A stretch of 64,000 nucleotides of DNA from UBA7803 sp041395905 (GTDB lineage: Bacteria > Pseudomonadota > Gammaproteobacteria > Pseudomonadales > Azotimanducaceae), in contig JAWKZP010000002.1 of the NCBI GenBank assembly GCA_041395905.1, positions 434,001 to 498,000 of the forward strand. Direction: 5' to 3'. The notes beneath the pieces are model-generated. The model was not told the DNA's origin. It ran no database searches and worked only from the letters and a program-made list of their open reading frames with translations. Below are positions 35,809 through 44,942 of this stretch, in pieces (within the stretch, counting starts at the first letter, position 1; each line of letters starts with the position of its first letter). Both the position numbers and the translations under genes were made by a program.

Positions 35809-35924
35809 TGCCGATCCTCCCCAGAACGATTGCGAATAACCTTAGTGCGCGATGATTGCAGACTGCTCCTTGGTGAGGCAAACGCGCGAACGATAGAATC
35901 CACGGTCACGCCGGGAGGCACTCA

Positions 35925-36902
35925 ATGGACATCAGAGCGGGATTCGAAGGCACCATAGGCAATACGCCGTTGATCCGTCTAGACGGCTTGAGCCGCGAGA
36001 CGGGCTGCGAGATTCTCGGCAAGGCCGAATTCCTCAATCCGGGCGGCTCGGTAAAAGACCGGGCGGCGCTGTGGATGGTGCTCGATCACGAGCGCCGCGG
36101 AACGCTCAGGTCCGGCGGCACGGTGGTGGAAGGGACAGCCGGCAACACCGGCATCGGTCTCGCCCACGTCTGCAATGCCCGCGGCTACCGCTGCGTGATC
36201 TTCATGCCGGACACCCAGTCTCCGGAGAAGGTGACGCTGCTGGAAACCCTGGGCGCCGAGGTGCGCCAGGTACCGGCGGTGCCCTATCGCGACCCGATGA
36301 ACTACCAGAAGCAGGCCGGCCGCTACGCCGAGTCGCTGCCCGGCGCGGTCTGGGCCAACCAGTTCGACAACGTCGCCAACCGTCGAGCCCACTACGAGAG
36401 CACCGGCCCGGAGATCTGGCGCCAGGCGGAGGGCCGGGTGCACGCCTTCGTGGCCGCAACGGGTACCGGGGGCACGCTCGCCGGGGTGAGTCGTTATCTG
36501 AAGGAACGCAACCCGGAGGTACGCACCGTGCTCGCCGATCCCATGGGCAGCGCGTTATACAGCTGGGTGAAGACCGGCCACGCGGAGATGAGCCCGGGGC
36601 CGTCCATCACCGAAGGCATCGGCAACAGCCGCGTCACCGCGAACCTGGAGGGAACACCCCTCGATGACGCCGTGCAGGTGACGGATCAGGCCATGATCTC
36701 GATGGTCTATCGGCAGCTTCGCGAGGAAGGCTGGTTCTTCGGATCCAGTACCGGGATCAACGTCTGCGCTGCCGTCGAGGTCGCCCGGCAGCTCGGGCCG
36801 GGACATACCATCGTCACCGTGCTCTGCGATGGCGGCGGACGCTATCAGTCGCGCCTGTTCAATCGCGCGTACCTGGACAGTAGAGGATTGCGCGTCGACT
36901 GA
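35925..36902 (+). CDS. Cysteine synthase (O-acetylserine sulfhydrylase)-like
   Basis: A 325-residue fold-type II PLP enzyme. IGNTPLIRL opens the protein, the PLP lysine is K44 in NPGGSVKDRA, the asparagine loop is GTAGNTGIGL, and the phosphate-binding loop is TGTGGTLAG. These match CysK/CysM-type cysteine synthases, which make cysteine from O-acetylserine and sulfide in the cytoplasm. Members of the same fold can also be cystathionine beta-synthases, so I give no gene symbol. GGGAGG lies before the ATG. It diverges from the serine hydrolase gene. Confidence 0.88.
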   Translation: MDIRAGFEGTIGNTPLIRLDGLSRETGCEILGKAEFLNPGGSVKDRAALWMVLDHERRGTLRSGGTVVEGTAGNTGIGLAHVCNARGYRCVIFMPDTQSPEKVTLLETLGAEVRQVPAVPYRDPMNYQKQAGRYAESLPGAVWANQFDNVANRRAHYESTGPEIWRQAEGRVHAFVAATGTGGTLAGVSRYLKERNPEVRTVLADPMGSALYSWVKTGHAEMSPGPSITEGIGNSRVTANLEGTPLDDAVQVTDQAMISMVYRQLREEGWFFGSSTGINVCAAVEVARQLGPGHTIVTVLCDGGGRYQSRLFNRAYLDSRGLRVD

Positions 36903-36922
36903 GCCCGGTCCGCGGGTCGCTG

Positions 36923-37759
36923 TCAGCGTCCGCGAAACACCGGCTCCCGCTTCTCGACGAAGGCCCGGGCCGCGTCACGATGATCTTCGGTCAGCCCGGT
37001 ATGCACGTGATGCGTCGCCTCGAGGTCCAGGCACTCCAGCACGTCGGCACCCATCACGGCGCGATTGATGTTCTCCTTCATGTAGCGGTACGCGACCGCC
37101 GGACCTGCCGCGAGTCGCCGCGCCAGATCCATGGTGGCCTTCTCGAGCTCCGCTGCCGGCACGACCCGGTTGGCAATGCCCAGACGCAGACACTCGTCAG
37201 CGCTCACCCGGTCGGAGAGGAAATACAGCTCCTTGGCGCGGCCCGCGCCCAGCAGGTGCGCGAGGAAGAAGCTGCCACCGTAGTCGCCGCTGAAACCGAC
37301 GCGGGCGAAAGCCGTGGTGATGAAGGCCGAATCGGCCATGATCCGGAGATCCGCTGCCAGGGCCAGGGACAGGCCCGCGCCGGCTGCCGCGCCCGGCAGG
37401 CTGGCGATCACCGGCTTCGGCATCAGGAACATGCGCCCGGCAGTCGCGCGCTGATTCAAGCGCTGGGCGTGGATACGCTCATCGAGGCTCGGCCCCTGGC
37501 CGGTGCCTGATCCCCCCGCGGCCATGCCCTTGACGTCGCCGCCGGCGCAGAAGGCCCCACCGGCGCCCGTGACCACGATGCAGCGCACGGATGCGGAGCG
37601 CTCGGCGTAGTCGAGCGCCGTCGCGAGACCCGCGTTCATATCACCGGACATGGCATTGCGCGCCTGCGGCCGGTTCAGAGTCAGAACGGCGACACCGTCC
37701 TCCTCGTAGGCAAGCAGTTCGTCCGACGCGATACCGGTATCGATGCGGATTCGGCTCAT
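36923..37759 (-). CDS. Enoyl-CoA hydratase/isomerase family protein
   Basis: A 278-residue crotonase-fold protein. It has NRPQARNAMS, the oxyanion-hole segments AFCAGGDVKGMA and PGAAAGAGLSLALAADLRI, and FARVGFSGDYGGSFFL. Neither of the two catalytic glutamates of classical enoyl-CoA hydratase appears (serine and non-acidic residues occupy those places), while an aspartate sits in GDYGG. This suggests an isomerase or other crotonase activity rather than a simple hydratase. The start at 37759 follows a GGGGG purine run; upstream frame continuation is not supported. It converges with the cysteine synthase gene. Confidence 0.85.
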   Translation of the reverse strand: MSRIRIDTGIASDELLAYEEDGVAVLTLNRPQARNAMSGDMNAGLATALDYAERSASVRCIVVTGAGGAFCAGGDVKGMAAGGSGTGQGPSLDERIHAQRLNQRATAGRMFLMPKPVIASLPGAAAGAGLSLALAADLRIMADSAFITTAFARVGFSGDYGGSFFLAHLLGAGRAKELYFLSDRVSADECLRLGIANRVVPAAELEKATMDLARRLAAGPAVAYRYMKENINRAVMGADVLECLDLEATHHVHTGLTEDHRDAARAFVEKREPVFRGR

Positions 37760-37895
37760 GGATCCCCCTTCTGGCCCCCTCTGGTCGCGATTCGCGCGGC
37801 AGCCGCCAGCCTTGCACGAGCGCCCGGCGGACCGCTCGGGCACCTTGTCACAGGGCCGCAGATGAGGCAACACTAGCGGCAGGGAGGAAGGACCA

Positions 37896-38960
37896 ATGCA
37901 GATCGATCCGGACCGGCTCAGACGCTTCGCCGCCAGCATCTTCGTCACCGCGGGCGCCGAACAGGCTCTGGCGGACGAGGTAGCCGCGCACCTGGTGATG
38001 GCCAATCTGAAGGGCCACGACTCCCACGGCGTGGGCATGATTCCCGCCTACGTGGGCAACCTGCGTGCCGGCCACCTGAAAGCGGACGCCCACGCCGAGC
38101 TGATCCGTGACCGCGGTGCGGTGCTGCTGGTCGACGGGCACATGGGTTTCGGCCAGGTGGTTGGGCGGGAAGCCGTGGACCTGGCGCTGCAACGGGTCCG
38201 CGACACCGGCGTGGTCTGCGTGGGCGTGCGCAACTGCCACCATCTGGGCCGCATCGGCCACTACGGTGAGCTGTGCGGCCAGGCCGGCTGCGTATCGGTG
38301 CACTTCGTCAACGTGGTGGGCCACGCGCCGCTGGTGGCGCCTTTCGGGGGCCGCGAGCGGCGCCTCACCACCAACCCGTTCTGCTGCGTCGTGCCGCGCC
38401 CGGGAGCGGAGCCACTGGTGCTGGACATGGCCACCAGCGCCATTGCCCATGGCAAGGTGCGCGTCGCCTACATGAAGGGCGAGAGCGTGGCCGACGGCGC
38501 GCTGATCGATCACGAGGGGGCACCCACCAGCGACCCTGGCGTGATGTTCCGCGAACCGTTCGGCGCCCTGGGTCCGTTCGGCGCGCACAAGGGTTACGGC
38601 CTCGCAGTGATGTGCGAGCTGCTTGGGGGGGCGCTCGCCGGCGAGTGGACGGCACAACCGGGCAACCCCCGCGACAACACCATCGTCAATCACATGCTGA
38701 TGTTCGTGCTAGATCCGGACGCCTTCGGCGGCGTCGAGCGGTTCCACCACGAGGTGCAGGAAATGGTGGGCTATCTGCACGACACCACTCCTGCCAGAGG
38801 CTTCGATCGGGTGCGGGTTCCCGGCGAGCCCGAGGCGGAGCGCCGCAGCGAGCGGACCGCCGGGGGCATTCCCATCGACGACAACAGCTGGGCCGCGATC
38901 ATGAAGGCTGCACGCAGCGCAGGCATGGCCGACGCCGACATCGACGCCCTGACCGGTTGA
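37896..38960 (+). CDS. Ldh2-type malate/L-lactate/ureidoglycolate dehydrogenase
   Basis: A 354-residue oxidoreductase of the type II malate/L-lactate dehydrogenase family (YbiC/Ldh2), which binds NAD(P)H in a fold unlike the Rossmann type. Typical blocks are KGHDSHGVGMIPAY, VRNCHHLGRIGHY, TTNPFCCVVP and DMATSAIAHGKV, and a GPFGAHKGYGLAVM segment near the active site. These enzymes reduce 2-keto acids to 2-hydroxy acids or the reverse; substrate is not predictable. GGGAGGAAGG precedes the start. It diverges from the crotonase gene and may share regulation with it. Confidence 0.88.
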   Translation: MQIDPDRLRRFAASIFVTAGAEQALADEVAAHLVMANLKGHDSHGVGMIPAYVGNLRAGHLKADAHAELIRDRGAVLLVDGHMGFGQVVGREAVDLALQRVRDTGVVCVGVRNCHHLGRIGHYGELCGQAGCVSVHFVNVVGHAPLVAPFGGRERRLTTNPFCCVVPRPGAEPLVLDMATSAIAHGKVRVAYMKGESVADGALIDHEGAPTSDPGVMFREPFGALGPFGAHKGYGLAVMCELLGGALAGEWTAQPGNPRDNTIVNHMLMFVLDPDAFGGVERFHHEVQEMVGYLHDTTPARGFDRVRVPGEPEAERRSERTAGGIPIDDNSWAAIMKAARSAGMADADIDALTG

Positions 38961-38971
38961 GATCTGCTCGC

Positions 38972-38992
38972 GAGCCGGTTGCGCGCCGGCTC
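38972..38992. terminator. Hairpin between convergent genes
   Basis: GAGCCGG (38972-38978) pairs perfectly with CCGGCTC (38986-38992) over a seven-base loop, 12 bases after the Ldh2 gene and 22 bases before the convergent dienelactone hydrolase stop. There is no T-tract. Confidence 0.5.
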
Positions 38993-39013
38993 CGGGTCGG
39001 CTGACGACGCGCC

Positions 39014-39733
39014 TCAGAGGTTGCGCCGGAACAGCGCCAGCAGGCGTTCCCAGTGGCGCTCGGCGGCTGCCTTGTCGTAGGCGGCTGGGCGCTGCGGAAA
39101 CACGAAGCCATGCACCGTCCCCGGGTACCACTCGATCCGGTGGCGGGTACCTGCAGCAGCCAGGTCCGCGCCCAGCGCCTCTATCATTACCCGCGGGGCC
39201 CATTCGTCGGTTTCGGCACAGCCGAAATACAGCTCGCCGCGGATCCTCGCCGCATCCCGGTGCGGCGAGTCATCGGCTTCGGTGTGCAGGCGCACCCCGT
39301 GGAAGGAGGCCGCCGCGGCGATCCGCTCCGGTGCCGCCGCGGCCAGGGCAAAGGCGAACGGACCGCTCATGCAGTAGCCCACGCAGCCTGCCGGCCCGGA
39401 CGCTGCAGCCGCGTCACCGGCCGCATGTGCCAGCAGCGCCCTCGCGTCTGCGCAGACCATGGCGTTGGACAGGCTGTTCATGTGCGCCACCATCTCTGCA
39501 CGGCTGTCCGGCGTCATGACGAACTCGCGCACGCGCCGATAGTAGAGATTCGGCAGCATCACGTAGTAGCCCACGGTGCCCAGCCGGCGCGCCATGTCGT
39601 GCAGCTCTTCGCGTTTGCCGGGAGCATCCATGAAGAACAGGACGACCGGGTGCGGCCCGTCCTCCTCCGGATGCGTGATGAACGTGTTCATCGCACCGTC
39701 CGCAGTCGCCACGTCGACTTCCCGCTCGATCAT
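39014..39733 (-). CDS. Dienelactone hydrolase family protein
   Basis: A 239-residue alpha/beta hydrolase of the dienelactone hydrolase family. The nucleophile is cysteine in GYCMSGPFA (the family's GxCxGG-like elbow), and the catalytic histidine lies in TVHGFVFP. Members hydrolyse lactones in aromatic catabolism or other ester substrates. The start ATG at 39733 overlaps the stop of the upstream SDR gene by four bases (ATGA), so both are probably translated together. The frame is open upstream but only as the SDR shadow. Confidence 0.83.
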   Translation of the reverse strand: MIEREVDVATADGAMNTFITHPEEDGPHPVVLFFMDAPGKREELHDMARRLGTVGYYVMLPNLYYRRVREFVMTPDSRAEMVAHMNSLSNAMVCADARALLAHAAGDAAAASGPAGCVGYCMSGPFAFALAAAAPERIAAAASFHGVRLHTEADDSPHRDAARIRGELYFGCAETDEWAPRVMIEALGADLAAAGTRHRIEWYPGTVHGFVFPQRPAAYDKAAAERHWERLLALFRRNL

Positions 39734-40536
39734 GCGTCCGCCGCCCGCTCGAGATCGCTGAATCGGTACTCCCGGGCGAGGTCCGCAACCCGCAGGGCCT
39801 GGCCGGATTTCTCCAGCACGTCGGGATCCATGGCCAGTGCCGCGACGCAGCGCCCGGTGAAGCGTGGTGACTCGGTCTGCGCCAGATCGACGGCCAGCGC
39901 GCCGCGGGCGACGGCGTCGAGAACGAACTCGGTGCGCACGGTACCCGGCCGGAGCGACAGGGCCGCCACGTCGTGGGCGGCAAGCTCCACGGCGAAGTCG
40001 CGGGCCATACGGTCCACACCCGCCTTGCACACGCCGTAGGCGGCGCTGAACAGGTACTCACCGCCGCCCCGCGACGAGATGTTCACGATCAGGCCGCTGC
40101 GCTGCGCAACCATGAGCGGTGCGGCGTAGTGCGCCGCCACGTAGTAGCCGCGCAGCCCGACACCGCACTGGTCGTCCCACACGGACAGCGGGTGCTCCCA
40201 GAAGCCGGCGCCGGGTACCGGCGGCTCCGGAATGCGGCAGGCGTTGTTCACGAGCACGTCGAGCCGGCCCTGCTCGGCGCACACCCGCTCGAACAGCGCA
40301 GCCACCTCGGCATCGCTGCCATGGTCGACGCGCACGGCGATACCCACGCCGCCCAGCGCATCGACCCTGCGCGCGGTAGCCTGAATGGTGCGCGCGGCGG
40401 GCGCGCCGTCCGGGGATTCGCTGCGCCCGGTCACGTACACCGTGGCACCCGCCTCGGCCAGGCCCTCGGCAATGCCGCGGCCGACGCCGCGGCTGGCGCC
40501 GGTGACCACCGCCACCCTGCCCCTGAGATCCGCCAT
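39730..40536 (-). CDS. SDR-family oxidoreductase (DHRS1-like)
   Basis: A 268-residue classical short-chain dehydrogenase. The nucleotide-binding motif is TGASRGVG, the NNA motif is NNACRIPEP, the catalytic serine lies in VNISSRGG and the Tyr-Lys pair in YGVCK. The YFHEY-type insertion between them and the C-terminal helices resemble DHRS1-type enzymes. Substrate unknown. Divergent from fur; coupled to the dienelactone hydrolase gene by start/stop overlap. Confidence 0.83.
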   Translation of the reverse strand: MADLRGRVAVVTGASRGVGRGIAEGLAEAGATVYVTGRSESPDGAPAARTIQATARRVDALGGVGIAVRVDHGSDAEVAALFERVCAEQGRLDVLVNNACRIPEPPVPGAGFWEHPLSVWDDQCGVGLRGYYVAAHYAAPLMVAQRSGLIVNISSRGGGEYLFSAAYGVCKAGVDRMARDFAVELAAHDVAALSLRPGTVRTEFVLDAVARGALAVDLAQTESPRFTGRCVAALAMDPDVLEKSGQALRVADLAREYRFSDLERAADA

Positions 40537-40631
40537 GAAGGTTTTCCGGCGTGAAAAGGCGGGATTGTACTGGCTCTGGACCCCCGTCGCCCCATGGGAT
40601 AAGTTGCCCAGCGACGCTCATGGAGGAACCG

Positions 40632-41042
40632 GTGCCAGCATCCGACATCAAACGCGCGGGATTGAAGGTCACGCTGCCGCGCCTGAAGGTGCTGGAGGTA
40701 CTGGAGGGCGCCAATCCCCATCACCTGAGCGCCGAGGACGTCTACAAGGCGCTGATGGACACCGAGGAATCGGTGGGCCTGGCGACCGTGTACCGGGTGC
40801 TGACCCAGTTCGAGTCGGCCGGGATCGTGTCCCGGCACAACTTCGACGACGGCCACGCGGTGTACGAGCTCGCGCCTGACGAGCACCACGACCACATGGT
40901 CGACGTCGACTCCGGACAGGTCATCGAGTTCGTCAACGAACGCATCGAAAAGCTGCAGAAAGAGATCGCCGAAGAGCACGGCTTCGAGCTGGTGGATCAC
41001 GAACTCGTGCTGTTCGTGCGGCGCAGCAAGAAACGCAGCTGA
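40632..41042 (+). CDS. fur: Ferric uptake regulator
   Basis: A 136-residue Fur protein. The N-terminal winged helix has AGLKVTLPRLKVLEVLE and the recognition region SVGLATVYRVLTQFESAGIV. The metal-binding part includes HHDHMVDVDSG. The C-terminal CxxC found in some Fur proteins is absent. I chose the GTG at 40632 because GGAGG (40622-40626) is five bases upstream; an ATG at 40620 would start inside that ribosome-binding site. It represses iron uptake genes when bound to Fe(II). Fur-like boxes precede feoA, the porin gene and the FMN-binding protein gene immediately downstream. Confidence 0.93.
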   Translation: MPASDIKRAGLKVTLPRLKVLEVLEGANPHHLSAEDVYKALMDTEESVGLATVYRVLTQFESAGIVSRHNFDDGHAVYELAPDEHHDHMVDVDSGQVIEFVNERIEKLQKEIAEEHGFELVDHELVLFVRRSKKRS

Positions 41043-41076
41043 GACCCGCATCACGAGCCGGGCACCGATTCTTATT

Positions 41077-41095
41077 GAAAATGAGAATTATTTTT
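41077..41095. promoter_or_regulatory. Fur box upstream of feoA
   Basis: The 19 bases here match the classical Fur consensus (GATAATGATAATCATTATC) at 14 positions and lie in a sharply AT-rich island of an otherwise GC-rich region, 37 bases before the feoA start. Iron-replete repression of feoAB by the adjacent fur product is the expected outcome. Confidence 0.75.
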
Positions 41096-41131
41096 ATTTA
41101 AAATACGCGCCCATTTCCCTGCGGCGACGTC

Positions 41132-41362
41132 ATGTCCGTTGCTCTGAAAGATCTCCAGGTCGGTGACAGCGCCCGTGTGACCGGCTACGCGGAACGCTCC
41201 GCCTATGCCGAGCGGCTCATGCATCTCGGGTTGATACCCGGCACGCGCCTGCGCCTGCAGCGTCGCGCGCCCCTGGGCGACCCTCTCGAAATCCGCTTCC
41301 GCGGTTACTCACTCGCACTGCGACCCGACGAGGCCAGCTGTCTGCTGCTGGAACGCGAATGA
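41132..41362 (+). CDS. feoA: Ferrous iron transport protein A
   Basis: A 76-residue SH3-like FeoA protein. It starts with MSVALKDLQVGDSARVTGY and has the MHLGLIPGTRLRLQRRAPLGDPLEI core, a typical length and layout. FeoA is a cytoplasmic partner that modulates the FeoB channel. The last four bases overlap feoB (ATGA). A Fur box lies upstream. No feoC follows feoB. Confidence 0.92.
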   Translation: MSVALKDLQVGDSARVTGYAERSAYAERLMHLGLIPGTRLRLQRRAPLGDPLEIRFRGYSLALRPDEASCLLLERE

Positions 41363-43458
41363 CCTGCATCGCACTGGTCGGCAATCCCAACTGCGGCAAA
41401 ACCACCCTGTTCAACGCCCTGACCGGGGCGCGCCAGCGCGTCGGCAACTGGCCAGGCGTGACGGTGGAACGCAAGACGGGCAGCTTCGCTCACGGTGGCG
41501 GCGCCGTCGAGGTGGTGGATCTGCCGGGCACCTATAGTCTCAGCGACCCCGGCAGCGCCATCGACGAGCGCATTACGCGCGACTACCTGCTCGGCGGCGC
41601 CACCGACGTGCCGCACGCCGACGTGGTGGTCAACGTGGTGGACGCATCGAGCCTCGCGCGCGGCCTGGCGCTGACCACTGAGCTGCTCGAAGCGCAGCGC
41701 CCCGTGGTGGTGGCGCTGAACATGATGGACGTTGCCGATCGGCATGGCCTGCACATCGATGCGTTCCAGCTGGCAACCGAGCTGGGCTGCCCCGTGGTCC
41801 CGATCATCGCCACCCGGGGCGAAGGCCTCGGTCCGCTGAAAGACGCGGTGGAGAGCGTCCAGCACCGTGTGCCGCCGCGCACGCTGCCCGCGTTCGCGAG
41901 CCTGGACCAGCGTTTCCATTACATCGACGCGATGCTCGCCAGATGCGTGCGCGAAACCCCGATTCGACGCACTGTCACGGATCGAGTCGACGCCCTGGTG
42001 CTGAACCGCTATCTGGCTTTTCCATTGTTCCTCGGCGCCATGTACCTCATGTTCCTGTTCGCGATCAACGTCGGCTCCGCGTTCATCGACTTCTTCGATC
42101 TGCTCGGCAGCGTGCTGTTCGTCGAGGGGCCGCGGCAGCTGCTCGAGGGTCTCGGTCTGCCGGGCTGGCTCACCGCGTTGCTGTGCGACGGCGTCGGCGG
42201 CGGCGTGCAGCTCGTTGGCACGTTCATTCCCGTGATCGGCTGCCTGTTTCTCGCGTTGTCGTTTCTCGAGGACAGCGGCTACATGGCGCGCGTCGCGTTC
42301 ATCGTCGACCGTCTGCTGCGCCGCCTCGGCCTGCCCGGAAAGTCGTTCGTGCCGCTGATCGTCGGCTTCGGCTGCAACGTGCCGGCGGTGATGGCCACGC
42401 GAACCCTGGACAACCAGCCCGACCGCATCCTCACTACCATCATGGCGCCGTACATGTCCTGTGGCGCGCGCCTCACCGTGTATGTCCTGTTCGCCACTGC
42501 ATTCTTCCCGCACAACGGCCAGAACGTGGTGTTCGCTCTGTATCTCATCGGCATCGTGATCGCCGTGCTGTCGGCGCTGGCCGTGCGCCGCTACCTGCTC
42601 AAAGCGCCGGCGGGATCCTTTCTGCTGGAGCTGCCCGCGTACCACCTGCCAACGGTCAAGGGGCTGCTGCTGCAGACCTGGCAGCGCCTGAAGGGGTTCG
42701 TGCTGCGTGCCGGCAAGGCCATCGTGGCTGTGGTCGTGGTGCTCAACACCGTCAACAGCGTCGGCGTCGACGGCAGCTTCGGCAACCAGAACACCGAGCA
42801 ATCGGTGCTGTCGGTGATCGGCAAGCAGATCACCCCGATATTCGGACCCATGGGCATCAGCGAAGACAACTGGCCCGCAACCGTGGGGATCTTCACGGGG
42901 GTTTTCGCCAAGGAGGTAGTGGTCGGGACCCTGGATGCGCTGTACGCGGCCGACCAGCCGCCCAGCCAGGCCACTTTGAGCGAGACCGTCGTCGCCGCAT
43001 TCGAAAGCGTGCCCGCGAATCTCGCAGCGCTGGCGGGACAGCTCACCGATCCGTTGGGGCTCGCCATCAGCGAGGTCGAAGACGTCGGTCGGGCCGCCGC
43101 CGATCAGGGCGTCAGCCTCGGCACCATCGGCGCCATGCAGAACCTGTTCGCAGGCCAGCTCGGCGCGTTCGCGTATCTGCTGTTCGTGCTGCTGTACATG
43201 CCCTGTGTCGCCACGGTCGGCGTGATCGTCAAAGAGCTGGGCGGCTTCTGGGCCACCTTCAGCGTGGTCTGGTCGGCATCGGTCGCCTACGCCTGCGCCG
43301 TGCTGACGTTTCAGCTCGGCCGCTTCAGCGCGGATCCGGCGGGGGCTACGTTGTGGTCGCTGCTCGCCGTGGGACTCGCGGCAACGGTACTGACGGCCCT
43401 GATCCGATTCGGGCGGCGCCGCGAGCAGCGCCTGATACCACTGGTCTCACTGGACTGA
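41359..43458 (+). CDS. feoB: Ferrous iron transport protein B
   Basis: A 699-residue FeoB permease that imports Fe(II) across the inner membrane. The N-terminal G domain has GNPNCGKT (residues 8-15), DLPGTYSL and NMMD. The C-terminal membrane part contains two Gate motifs, the first with FGCNVPAVMATRT including the conserved cysteine, and several transmembrane segments. Length is somewhat below the 770 residues of E. coli FeoB. It is translationally coupled to feoA and no FeoC-type gene is seen. Fur regulation is expected from the box upstream of feoA. Confidence 0.95.
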   Translation: MTCIALVGNPNCGKTTLFNALTGARQRVGNWPGVTVERKTGSFAHGGGAVEVVDLPGTYSLSDPGSAIDERITRDYLLGGATDVPHADVVVNVVDASSLARGLALTTELLEAQRPVVVALNMMDVADRHGLHIDAFQLATELGCPVVPIIATRGEGLGPLKDAVESVQHRVPPRTLPAFASLDQRFHYIDAMLARCVRETPIRRTVTDRVDALVLNRYLAFPLFLGAMYLMFLFAINVGSAFIDFFDLLGSVLFVEGPRQLLEGLGLPGWLTALLCDGVGGGVQLVGTFIPVIGCLFLALSFLEDSGYMARVAFIVDRLLRRLGLPGKSFVPLIVGFGCNVPAVMATRTLDNQPDRILTTIMAPYMSCGARLTVYVLFATAFFPHNGQNVVFALYLIGIVIAVLSALAVRRYLLKAPAGSFLLELPAYHLPTVKGLLLQTWQRLKGFVLRAGKAIVAVVVVLNTVNSVGVDGSFGNQNTEQSVLSVIGKQITPIFGPMGISEDNWPATVGIFTGVFAKEVVVGTLDALYAADQPPSQATLSETVVAAFESVPANLAALAGQLTDPLGLAISEVEDVGRAAADQGVSLGTIGAMQNLFAGQLGAFAYLLFVLLYMPCVATVGVIVKELGGFWATFSVVWSASVAYACAVLTFQLGRFSADPAGATLWSLLAVGLAATVLTALIRFGRRREQRLIPLVSLD

Positions 43459-43541
43459 CGACGAGTCGCCGGGCCCGCCGGCACGGCCGGCAGCGCACAC
43501 GAACGTTGCGCCGCGCGCCTGGCCGACTCGAATCCGCTAAT

Positions 43542-43560
43542 GTAAATAGAAATCATTTGC
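43542..43560. promoter_or_regulatory. Probable Fur box upstream of porin gene
   Basis: The 19 bases match the Fur consensus at 12 positions, with the right half AATCATT intact. It sits in an AT-rich island 51 bases before the porin start, in the gap after feoB. Confidence 0.6.
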
Positions 43561-43611
43561 GTTTAGATTCGCTACGCGTAAGATGGCCCCTCCCCAAGAC
43601 GGAGCCGCCTG

Positions 43612-44883
43612 ATGATGCGCACGATTTCTTACACCCTGCTGTTCGCCGTGGCAGCGTTCCTGCCCGCGCCCGCCACGAGCGCCACCGGGGAGCCGGATCT
43701 GCAGCAGATGTGGCAGCTGCTGCAGGCCCAGCAGGCGCAGATCGCCGAGCTCACGGACGCTCTGCAGGCCACGCGCGCCGAGCTCGAAGCCACCCGGGGC
43801 TCGGTGCAGGAGACCCGGGAGCAGCTGGTCGCAACCGCCGACTACGTCGACACACTGGAGAGCAGCGATCGCAGCTCCGCAACCAGCATCGGTGGCTACG
43901 GCGAAATGCACTACAGCAATGTGGATGCACGCGACGCCGATCTGGACTACAAGGAAGCCGATTTCCACCGTTTCGTGATGTTCTTCGGTCACGAGTTCAA
44001 CGACCGAATCCGCTTCTTCTCCGAGGTGGAGCTGGAACACTCGCTGGTAGAGGACACCGACGACGGCAGCGGCGCCGGCGAGGTGGAGCTCGAGCAGGCG
44101 TTCGTGGAAATGGACCTCGATGATCACCACTACGCCCGCGCCGGCCTGTTCCTGCTGCCCATCGGCATCCTCAACGAGACCCACGAGCCGCCCACGTTCT
44201 ACGGCGTCGAGCGCAACGACGTAGAGAGCATCATCATTCCCAGCACCTGGTGGGAAGGCGGAATCGGCGCTGGCGGCCGCTACGGCAACGGTCTGTCCTG
44301 GGACTTCGCCGTGCACACCGGCCTGGAGATGCCCACCGCCGGCGGCGGCGCCTTCGCCGTGCGCAGCGGCCGGCAGAAGCTGTCGGAAGCCAATGCGGAC
44401 GATCTCGCCTACACCCTGAGGCTCAGGTACACCGGCATTCCCGGGCTGGAGCTGGCCGGCTCCTACCACTACCAGCAGGACCCCACCCAGCTGGCCGGCG
44501 ACGGCGTCGACGACGGCCGTCTCGTCAGCGTGCACGGAATCTACGACCGGGGCCCGTTCAGCCTGAAGGCGCTGTGGGCGCGCTGGCAGTTCGACGGCGC
44601 CGGGATCGAGCTCGCCGACGCCGACGAGCAGACCGGCTGGTACGTGGAGCCGGGGCTGCGCATCGACCTGGCGGGACTCGACATCGGCATCTACGGCCGC
44701 TTCGAGGACGTGGAAGGCGCGCGCGCGCAGGACCGGTTCGAGCAGTGGCAGGTCGGCTTGAGCTACTGGCCGATCGAGAACGTGGTGTTCAAACTGGACT
44801 ACCGGGATCGCGAACACGACCTGGACGCGCAGCAGGGCCGCGACTTCAACGCCGTGGATCTGGGCGTGGGCTACTACTTCTGA
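43612..44883 (+). CDS. Outer-membrane porin, iron-regulated
   Basis: A 423-residue outer-membrane beta-barrel. A signal peptide (YTLLFAVAAFLPAPATSA) is followed by a short coiled coil at about 30-80 (QIAELTDALQATRAEL) and then a barrel of alternating strands ending in the typical terminal aromatic residue (LGVGYYF). The coiled coil before the barrel is also seen in porin O/P-type and related porins that trimerise. The likely Fur box upstream and FMN-binding/PepSY genes downstream point to iron acquisition. GGAG seven bases before the first of two adjacent ATGs supports this start. Confidence 0.83.
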   Translation: MMRTISYTLLFAVAAFLPAPATSATGEPDLQQMWQLLQAQQAQIAELTDALQATRAELEATRGSVQETREQLVATADYVDTLESSDRSSATSIGGYGEMHYSNVDARDADLDYKEADFHRFVMFFGHEFNDRIRFFSEVELEHSLVEDTDDGSGAGEVELEQAFVEMDLDDHHYARAGLFLLPIGILNETHEPPTFYGVERNDVESIIIPSTWWEGGIGAGGRYGNGLSWDFAVHTGLEMPTAGGGAFAVRSGRQKLSEANADDLAYTLRLRYTGIPGLELAGSYHYQQDPTQLAGDGVDDGRLVSVHGIYDRGPFSLKALWARWQFDGAGIELADADEQTGWYVEPGLRIDLAGLDIGIYGRFEDVEGARAQDRFEQWQVGLSYWPIENVVFKLDYRDREHDLDAQQGRDFNAVDLGVGYYF

Positions 44884-44942
44884 AGCCGGCAGCGGCCGCT
44901 GCGCCGGTTTCATTTCCGTGCCGCGGCGGGCAGAATTGGCAC

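Noticed and set aside
41943..44123. A 726-codon plus-strand frame across the feoB/porin junction
   Set aside because: It is a shifted frame of feoB and the porin gene, extremely Arg-rich, with no start signal.
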